This document shows positions 57,594 through 64,000 of a stretch of 64,000 bases of DNA, in pieces (the first letter of the stretch is position 1; each line of letters opens with the position of its first letter). Under the pieces are notes generated by a model that saw only the letters and a list, made by a program, of their open reading frames with translations, did not search any database and had not been told where the DNA came from. The translations under genes and the position numbers were made by a program. The DNA is from Candidatus Brachybacter algidus. Lineage in GTDB: Bacteria; Bacteroidota; Bacteroidia; Chitinophagales; Saprospiraceae. The stretch covers positions 1-64,000 of the forward strand of contig JADJSK010000002.1 of assembly GCA_016711705.1 (NCBI GenBank), written 5' to 3'.

Positions 57594-58334
57594 TTACTTT
57601 TTCTTGGGATTCACTTTAACGAGCGATCCGGCATCTTCATCCAGGATCCATTCTAGATTGCCTGTGATGGGGCGTATGACTTGCGCAGGTGTGACATCCG
57701 GGTCGTATTTACTATATAGAACCTTCTGAACTGTAGCAGCTTTGTTCGCTCCTGTGACCAGAAATAAGACATATTCTGCGTTATTGACAACTTCAGGTAG
57801 TAAAGTGAGTCTTTCTCCCAGTGTTGGACTTGCAAGATATCCATAAGCCCATTGGTCCCTAACTTTGAGCGCATATGAATTTGGGAAAAGCGAAAGGGTA
57901 TGACCGTCTTCTCCCAATCCTAATAAAACCAGATCAATAGAGTTGGTAGATAAAACTTCCAAATGATTTCTTAATTTTTCTTCCATATCTGCAGCGGCAT
58001 GAGTTACAGAAAGATCAGTTCTAAAAGGAAAGATATTAAAGGAAGGTATAGGAAGATGATCGAGCAGATTTATCTGTGCCATATGGGCGTTATTATTATC
58101 ACTTTCGGAATCTACCATTCGTTCATCGCCCCAGAAGAAGAAAACACGTCGCCAATTGATATCAAATTCGCTTTGAATAGCGACCATTTCCCTGAATATT
58201 CCCATGGGAGTTTTACCTCCGGAAAGCGCTACAGTGCAGAATTTTTTAGTATCAACAGTTTTTTCAATGATGGATAGTATCCTGCGCGCTGCAAAAGTAT
58301 TAAAGGTTTCTTTTGTCTTAATTTCTATTTTCAT
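57594..58334 (-). CDS. pgl: 6-phosphogluconolactonase
   Basis: 246-residue DevB/SOL-type lactonase hydrolysing 6-phosphogluconolactone to 6-phosphogluconate. It has the NagB-like fold with CTVALSGGKTPMGIF (about residues 33-47), FFFWGDERMVDSESDNNN (about 66-83) and the hallmark LVLLGLGEDGHTLSLFP (about 135-151), followed by LTLLPEVVNNAEYVLFLVTGANKA. It is the last gene of the minus-strand run porZ-gnd-zwf-pgl. The 195 nt between zwf and pgl is longer than the other gaps, so an additional promoter is possible. Confidence 0.95.
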   Translation of the reverse strand: MKIEIKTKETFNTFAARRILSIIEKTVDTKKFCTVALSGGKTPMGIFREMVAIQSEFDINWRRVFFFWGDERMVDSESDNNNAHMAQINLLDHLPIPSFNIFPFRTDLSVTHAAADMEEKLRNHLEVLSTNSIDLVLLGLGEDGHTLSLFPNSYALKVRDQWAYGYLASPTLGERLTLLPEVVNNAEYVLFLVTGANKAATVQKVLYSKYDPDVTPAQVIRPITGNLEWILDEDAGSLVKVNPKKK

Positions 58335-58529
58335 TAGATATATATTTTTTCAAATTTATTGTTAGCTAATTCTTTGGCAAGAATATTAATATGATAATAA
58401 AACGCATAATATCTGAATAAGATTTGAAGGATAGATAAAAATCAATTTGGCTTGCAACATAGCAAGCTATTTATTTTGTTAAGTAGAGAATACTAAAAAA
58501 ATATTTTTCAAAGGATCATAAACTTACAA

Positions 58530-60032
58530 TTAATCCACCTCCGGATTCATCCAAACATGTCCAAATTGCGCCAGTAACTCATCAGCTTTATTCGGACCAT
58601 TACTCCCAGGTTTGTAATTAGGGAATTCTCTTGCCTGGTTATTTTGCCATGCCGAAAGAATTGGATTGATGATCTTCCATGCTCCTTCCACCTGATCCGA
58701 CCTCATAAACAATGTAGCATCATCTTCCAGCACATCATAAATAAGATGCTCATATGCTTCTGGGGTATTGGCCATCAATTCTTTTTCGAAATTGAATTCC
58801 ATGTTAACTTTGCTTAGCTGCATAAGTTGGCCCGGTACTTTTGCCTGGAAGCTAAGATTTATATCCATATTTGGATTGATGTGGATGATAAGGAAATTTG
58901 ATTGCCAATTGGTAGTGGCTTCTTTTGGAAAGCTATAATTAGGTGCGGGTTTAAATTTTATAGCAATAGAAGTCGTCTTCTGGGATAAGTTTTTGCCTGT
59001 TCTTATATAAAAAGGAACTCCTTCCCATCGCCAGGTGTCCAGATGTAATTTAACAGCGGCAAAGGTTTCTGTATTCGAGTTGGGGTCTACATTGGTTTCA
59101 TCTCTGTAGGCCGGCACTTTTTTTTCACCATTCATACCTGCATCATATTGCCCTCTTACGGTATTCTGAAACACTTCTTCTTCATTGTATTTTCTAACAG
59201 CTGAAAGAACATCTGATTTCTTGTTGCGTATTTCATTTGCATCGAATGAATTTGGTGGTTCCATGGCGATCATACACATGAGTTGAAGCATATGATTTTG
59301 AATCATATCTCTGAGTGCGCCTGAAGTATCATAATATCCGCCTCGTCCTTCAAGACCTACTTGTTCAAGCGAAGATATCTGGACCCATTCAATATAGTTC
59401 TTATTCCAAAGAGGTTCAAATAGTGAATTCGCAAATCTGAATGCAAGAATATTTTGAACAGTTTCTTTACCCAGATAATGGTCGATCCTATAGATTTGAT
59501 TTTCACGGAGTACGGACATGATGCTCTTATTGAGCTCGATTGCACTCTCTAAGTCGTGGCCGAAAGGTTTTTCAAATACAAACCTTGTATTGTCTCGTTT
59601 CTTGATGAATGGATATCCGGCAAGGTTTTTGGTGATTGGACCAAAGAAATTCGGAGAGACAGCCAAATAACATATCACATTTGATTTTCCAAGGTTGTTT
59701 CCTTGAAAATTGATGACTGACCTGTTGATATCTTCGTATAATCCGGATTCAGAAAAATCCCCACTTAAATATTCAAAGTTTTCGCACAGATGATTCCATT
59801 TTTCCTCATTTAATTTTCTTCGAGAAAATTTCACTACACCTTTTTTGAGTTTACTGAGCAATTCTTCTTTTTCCATTGGAGATCTTGCTATTCCTATTAT
59901 AGAGAAGACTTCAGGAAGCATGCCATCGAGCAAAAGGTTGTACAGTGCAGGCATTAGTTTACGGAATGTAAGATCACCTGTTGCTCCAAAAATTATAAAA
60001 ACAGTCGGAAGCGAAGCACTTTCATTTTTCAT
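58530..60032 (-). CDS. zwf: Glucose-6-phosphate 1-dehydrogenase
   Basis: 500-residue enzyme oxidising glucose-6-phosphate to 6-phosphogluconolactone with reduction of NAD(P)+. The N-terminal coenzyme site is FIIFGATGDLTFRKLMPAL (residues 12-30). The substrate/catalytic signature is RIDHYLGKETVQN (near residue 185), preceded by FEKPFGHD. RGGYYDTSGALRDMIQNHMLQL is typical of the C-terminal domain, and the protein ends with LLAQFGHVWMNPEVD. Length is normal and there are no interruptions. It lies 36 nt after gnd, so co-transcription is expected. Coenzyme preference cannot be read with confidence. Confidence 0.97.
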   Translation of the reverse strand: MKNESASLPTVFIIFGATGDLTFRKLMPALYNLLLDGMLPEVFSIIGIARSPMEKEELLSKLKKGVVKFSRRKLNEEKWNHLCENFEYLSGDFSESGLYEDINRSVINFQGNNLGKSNVICYLAVSPNFFGPITKNLAGYPFIKKRDNTRFVFEKPFGHDLESAIELNKSIMSVLRENQIYRIDHYLGKETVQNILAFRFANSLFEPLWNKNYIEWVQISSLEQVGLEGRGGYYDTSGALRDMIQNHMLQLMCMIAMEPPNSFDANEIRNKKSDVLSAVRKYNEEEVFQNTVRGQYDAGMNGEKKVPAYRDETNVDPNSNTETFAAVKLHLDTWRWEGVPFYIRTGKNLSQKTTSIAIKFKPAPNYSFPKEATTNWQSNFLIIHINPNMDINLSFQAKVPGQLMQLSKVNMEFNFEKELMANTPEAYEHLIYDVLEDDATLFMRSDQVEGAWKIINPILSAWQNNQAREFPNYKPGSNGPNKADELLAQFGHVWMNPEVD

Positions 60033-60068
60033 TTAGCTCTAGATTTTAAAAATATGGCAGATGATTCT

Positions 60069-61462
60069 CTATTTCCAAATATGATGAAATGTCCCTTCCT
60101 GATCAGTTCGCTCGAATGTATGTGCACCAAAAAGATCTCTTAATCCTTGAATTAAATTCATTGGAGATAGCTTTGTAGACATCATATTAAAATAGGTAGC
60201 AGACGAGGCAAATGCGCTTGATCCAAAATCATTTTGAAGTGCAAATAACACTACTTTTTTTAACATAGGCATATGTTTTGCCACTAATTTATAAATTTCT
60301 TCATCAGAAAGGATCATTCCGTCAAATCCATCTGTCATATACACCTGTTCAAAATTCTCCAAGAGACCAGATCTGATGATGCATCCTTCGCGCCAATTGT
60401 TTACTACATCTTTCATCTCCGTATTATAATTGTATGCTCTAGAAGCAACTCTGATCAAGTGAAGACCTTGGATATATGTTAGCGCAAATGCAGAAAGAAG
60501 TGCTGATTCAACATCTTTTATTTCAAGATCGTGATCCTTAATTGATGCTTTTTTATTGTAACTTGAGATCTTATCTCTTGAATTAGAATATGCAGAAAGG
60601 TCTCGTGCTATTACAGCCATATCTATAGTTGGGACAGGCACTTGAAGGTCCATAGCATCCTGGCTCGTCCATTTGCCTGTACCTTTTGAGCGGGCGACAT
60701 CTTTTATAAAGTCGATGAGGTGTCCACCGTTGGTCTGATCCATCTGAAGTAGAACGTATGCTGCGGATTCAATTAGAAAACCGGAAAGTTTTCCTTTGTT
60801 CCATTTTGTGAAAATATCAGAAATTTCATCATTGCCAAGGCCTAGGCCATTCTTAAGAAGATCATAGGTTTCAGCGATCAATTGCATCATGCCATACTCT
60901 ATGCCATTGTGCACCATTTTTACGTAGTGTCCTGCCGAGGCATTACCCATATATCTGGAGCATGGCAGGTCTTTGTATTTTGCTGCAACGTCATTTAGTA
61001 TAGCCTTGACCTGATCATAGGCTTCAGGATCGCCAGAAGGCATGATAGATGGACCAGTGCGGGCTCCTTCTTCTCCACCTGATACACCCATACCCATAAA
61101 GTGAATTCCTATTTCCTTTAATTCATTGAACCTTCTATCGGTATCTTTATAAAATGAATTTCCTCCATCTATGATGATGTCACCTTTTGGAGAAATGGTA
61201 CCAGGTCTTTGATAACAAAATCCACGATTGGTCCTGAGGGCACAAGGAGTATGATCTTTGCAGGCTTTTGAATCTTGGACACAAATTCAGAAATATCAAC
61301 TGTCGCGTCAATATTGGTATAATTGGGAATAGCCTTAAGTGTTTTAACTTTCAGTGGATCTTTATCATAACCAATTACACTATGGTTATGGTCAGCCATG
61401 TTGAGCATAAGGTTACTCCCCATCGTTCCAAGGCCGATCATACCTATTGAAAATTTTTCCAT
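60069..61462 (-). pseudogene. gnd: 6-phosphogluconate dehydrogenase (decarboxylating), one frameshift
   Basis: Converts 6-phosphogluconate to ribulose-5-phosphate. ATG 61462 gives FSIGMIGLGTMGSNLMLNMADH (NADP Rossmann motif). Near the T4 run at 61185-61188 (+ strand) one base is missing, so the first frame stops at 61169 after LQKVTSS. The other frame gives KGDIIIDGGNSFYKDTDRRF, the conserved continuation, then MGMGVSGGEEGARTGPSIMPSG, VKMVHNGIEYGMMQLIAETYDLL and a tail ending THFER-like HTFERTDQEGTFHHIW. Repaired length is about 464 residues, normal. The break in an otherwise complete pathway operon suggests sequence error. The start is adjacent to the porZ-like stop (no gap). Confidence 0.92.
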
Positions 61463-63811
61463 TTATTTGATGTATATTATTTTTCCTATGATTCCTGTTG
61501 GGTTGTCTATATTTAATGTAGTTGTTCCAAATACGGTGTAAACACCAGTGCCAACTTTGTTACCATTCAGGTCTCTTCCATACCAGATGGCCTGGCTGCC
61601 AAGAGATTGGGTTTCGAAGACTAACTTTCCTGTGACATCAGCTATTTTAACACTGGACTCATGAGCTAATCCCTGAATTACGATCGGGCCTTCATAAGAA
61701 GGTTTGACCGGATTTGGGTAAATGACGAGTTTGGCATCATGGAATGCATTTCCAATGGAGGCATCCGTCTTATAAATTTGAACTCCAGCGCTAGTTCCGA
61801 TATACACATCTCCGGATTTTTTATCTATTTCAATGACATTAACGTTGGCATCAGCCAGAGGTGAATTATTGGGCGTCAAGTTGAGTATGACTTCATCTAC
61901 TGAGGCATTCGTGACATAAATACCGGTATTTGTGCCAAACCATTTTCTGCCGGCTCCGTCTTCTGTGATCACATTGACTGTCTGCCCATTAAGAAATGCT
62001 CCAATCCCACTGCCGTCCTGAATATACGGATACCTTGTCTCGCAAGAATTATTGGATTCAAATATCTCACTTCCACAGTCGATGACGAATACTCCGGATA
62101 CGGTACCTATCCAGATCCTTCCATCACTGTCACTGTATATACTTCTTGGCAAAATATTCTGATTTTCAAAATCAGACTTAACCGGAACAAGGGCCCATCG
62201 ATCGTCCGATGCAGAAAGGATGTTTTCTCCTGAATCGTATACTACGATTCCTTTTGCAGGTTCGACAAACCACTTAAACTGATTGATAGGATCGATGGTC
62301 ATTTGAATGAGTTTTATTTCACCAAAAGAATTAGCAAATCCCTTACTGGAACCATCCGGAGTTCTGACAAAAACTGAAGTAGGAGCCAGCACATTTGCTG
62401 CCCAAAGGTTTCCGTCGCGATCAAATTTTACATCACCAACTCTCGTGTTTTGTGGGTCACCCGGGACAGTTTGCAAAGCTGAATTACTTGCATTGTAAAC
62501 GGATCTATCATTCGGTTTTATTGAGATGATACCATTGGAATAAGATGCTATTGCAAGTTCCTGCGTATTTTCATTGTATGCAAAGTTTGAAAAATCTGCA
62601 AGTGGCACCGGAGAAGCAAAAAAGGGGTCTGAGTATAAATTATAAATCTTCCAAAATCCATCTTTATATTCAAATAGCCCCTGCTTGTTGCCAAGCCCAT
62701 TGTAAATTGTGCTCCTTCCTCCAGGCGCCACGTAGAGCGCATCAGGTGTCTTAATGATAGCCACCACGTCATTGGACCAGGGTGAACGATTACTAATGTC
62801 GATAAAAGTTGGGTTGAGATCCGGAAGGCTTATATATCTGTAGCCATGATAGCTATCGGCGAACCAGATTTTGTCTTTATCTTGAACAGCATATAAGTTG
62901 TCATTCAAATTCTGACGATTAAAAGGAATGTTTTGCAAAGATGCATCATACAAAACTACCTCAGCTATGCAACCACTATTGGGTAGATTCGCCTGATTGC
63001 ATCGTCCTCCTACTATAATAAAATCGCTTCCTGATGTAAGATATTTAACATTTTTGATAGTCAACAATGTATCAATCTTATCGAAAGTATTGTCGGAATT
63101 GAATCGAAAAAGGTTATTTCTGAAAGTTGTAAAAACCTGATTTTTGAAAATTGTAAGGCCTTCATAGGCCATGGTTGTGTCTTTTTCTGCCAATGGGTCA
63201 ATACGTTTATTCCAATTTCCGATAAATGAAATGTTGGGCTTTACAGTCCTGTCAACATTATAAAAACGACCCTGATTGATAATGTAAAGTTTTGAACCAA
63301 TGACTCCTACTCCTTTTACACCACCTTCTACAGTTAGCGTATTGGTAAAAACTCTGTCCACTGCATCGAATTCTGCAAGACCAAAAGGAAGACACAAATA
63401 GATATACCTGCCATAGCTCGCAATATCATTTAATTCTTTATTTGGGACGAGAACATTATTATTTTTTATATCCTGCAAATTTTGGATATTTCGATCAGAA
63501 TCCATGAGGTCTATACTGCCATCTGCATAATAGATAAAGAGCATTTTTGCTTCTTCATTATACATTATTCTTTGTATCCTGGATTCACTAAGACCGTCTA
63601 TAGTAGTGAAATTTTGAATATCTTCATTATTGGACTTATTGATGAAGAGCAGACCAGATATTGTATTATAGACAATGTAATTGGGTGTCTGTGTGACATC
63701 GAAGCCGGATCTGTAACATTGAAGTGAATACCAATCGTATAACTTTAGTTTTTGACCCTCAATAGAATTACTTAGGAAGAAGAAAGAGAAGAAAAGTATC
63801 AATAAACGCAT
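61463..63811 (-). CDS. porZ: PorZ-like T9SS beta-propeller protein
   Basis: 782 residues with a signal peptide (MRLLILFFSFFFLSNSIEGQ). The body is made of two-component-regulator-type propeller repeats, for example YIVYNTISGLLFINKSNNE, SDGRIWIGTVSGVFVIDC, GRKWFGTNTGIYVTN and GDVYIGTSAGVQIYK, consistent with the two seven-bladed propellers of PorZ. The C-terminal domain from about residue 690 reads YPNPVKPSYEGPIVIQGLAH, SSVKIADVTGKLVFET and NGNKVGTGVYTVFG, close to the PorZ sorting-type domain. PorZ works with PorU, PorV and PorQ in delivering A-LPS to cargo at the surface. The adjacent gnd ATG follows directly, so the gene heads the pentose-phosphate operon, an arrangement without obvious functional logic. 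Confidence 0.8.
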   Translation of the reverse strand: MRLLILFFSFFFLSNSIEGQKLKLYDWYSLQCYRSGFDVTQTPNYIVYNTISGLLFINKSNNEDIQNFTTIDGLSESRIQRIMYNEEAKMLFIYYADGSIDLMDSDRNIQNLQDIKNNNVLVPNKELNDIASYGRYIYLCLPFGLAEFDAVDRVFTNTLTVEGGVKGVGVIGSKLYIINQGRFYNVDRTVKPNISFIGNWNKRIDPLAEKDTTMAYEGLTIFKNQVFTTFRNNLFRFNSDNTFDKIDTLLTIKNVKYLTSGSDFIIVGGRCNQANLPNSGCIAEVVLYDASLQNIPFNRQNLNDNLYAVQDKDKIWFADSYHGYRYISLPDLNPTFIDISNRSPWSNDVVAIIKTPDALYVAPGGRSTIYNGLGNKQGLFEYKDGFWKIYNLYSDPFFASPVPLADFSNFAYNENTQELAIASYSNGIISIKPNDRSVYNASNSALQTVPGDPQNTRVGDVKFDRDGNLWAANVLAPTSVFVRTPDGSSKGFANSFGEIKLIQMTIDPINQFKWFVEPAKGIVVYDSGENILSASDDRWALVPVKSDFENQNILPRSIYSDSDGRIWIGTVSGVFVIDCGSEIFESNNSCETRYPYIQDGSGIGAFLNGQTVNVITEDGAGRKWFGTNTGIYVTNASVDEVILNLTPNNSPLADANVNVIEIDKKSGDVYIGTSAGVQIYKTDASIGNAFHDAKLVIYPNPVKPSYEGPIVIQGLAHESSVKIADVTGKLVFETQSLGSQAIWYGRDLNGNKVGTGVYTVFGTTTLNIDNPTGIIGKIIYIK

Positions 63812-64000
63812 ATGCAGTAGAATAAATTGAATGATAATAAGTTTAAACGAAATTCTTTTTCTTAAATTTTAGTGAATAAAAAATAATATCTTGTTTTCTC
63901 AAAATCAATTTCAAATAAACGAAATTTCATGGATATGTTTGCTGTTTGGGTTTTGAGGTTTGTTGTTTTAGAAATTAAGGAAGGCTAATTTATGAGATCT
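63812..64000. other. Intergenic end of window
   Basis: AT-rich sequence upstream of the porZ-like gene with two direct copies of AAACGAAATT (63845-63854 and 63917-63926). A 19-codon ORF at 63929 has no support. An ATG at 63992 could begin a + strand gene outside the window. Confidence 0.4.

Noticed and set aside
63929..63988. 19-codon ORF at the right edge
   Set aside because: Too short, no family resemblance, and it lies in the putative promoter region of the porZ-like gene.

Overview
The window is about 64 kb of a low-GC chromosome from a Bacteroidota bacterium, most likely Saprospiria (Saprospiraceae or a relative). The evidence is type IX secretion (T9SS) cargo with type A and CHU_C-type (type B) sorting tails, a PorP/SprF-like protein, a PorZ-like protein, a long PorU-like C25 peptidase, very large HYR, PKD and SprB-repeat surface proteins, and promoter -7 boxes of the TAnnTTTG type. 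No tRNA, rRNA, CRISPR array, prophage or intact transposase was seen.

Layout. 1-1.5 kb: 3' part of a type IIA topoisomerase B subunit (ParE-like). 1.7-15.8 kb: a secreted-surface locus with a cohesin-like/SprB-repeat protein (interrupted by an in-frame TAA), a PorP/SprF protein, a small secreted protein, and two giant HYR proteins that each carry a dockerin-like segment, a cohesin-like domain and a T9SS tail. 16.2-27.9 kb: mostly housekeeping and envelope genes (proS, DUF3127, FadL-like porin, 2-oxoacid dehydrogenase E2, PorE-like TPR/PD40/OmpA protein, methyltransferase, Lrp-type regulator, an apparently dead S41 peptidase, tsaC). 28-35.3 kb: three tandem paralogous PKD/CHU_C secreted proteins. 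35.4-39.6 kb: rplS, a frameshifted mtgA, serC and a glycosyltransferase. 39.6-40.1 kb: a small element with perfect 20-bp terminal inverted repeats. 40.1-52.7 kb, minus strand: two glycosyltransferases, an ABC exporter, an S9 peptidase, a GT-C glycosyltransferase and the C25 peptidase, all broken. 52.8-57.3 kb: a membrane glycosyltransferase and rsmG (both frameshifted) and a TonB-dependent receptor. 57.6-63.8 kb, minus strand: porZ-like gene, gnd, zwf and pgl, the oxidative pentose phosphate pathway.

Three features stand out. First, 21 single-base frameshifts fall between 36.6 and 61.2 kb, mostly a missing base in 4-5 nt A/T runs, while 1-36 kb has none. They hit housekeeping genes such as rsmG, gnd and mtgA, so uncorrected sequence error is the leading explanation, with real decay as the alternative. 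Second, short tandem arrays with 7- or 8-bp units lie just downstream of + strand genes and share unit families across distant sites. Third, a 64-bp perfect palindrome with no spacer sits between two convergent genes, and related half-palindromes occur about 20 kb away.

How the genes fit together: many products are secreted T9SS cargo or T9SS accessory proteins (PorP/SprF, PorE-like, PorU-like, PorZ-like). The glycosyltransferase/ABC cluster could build surface glycans. The remainder is central metabolism and translation.
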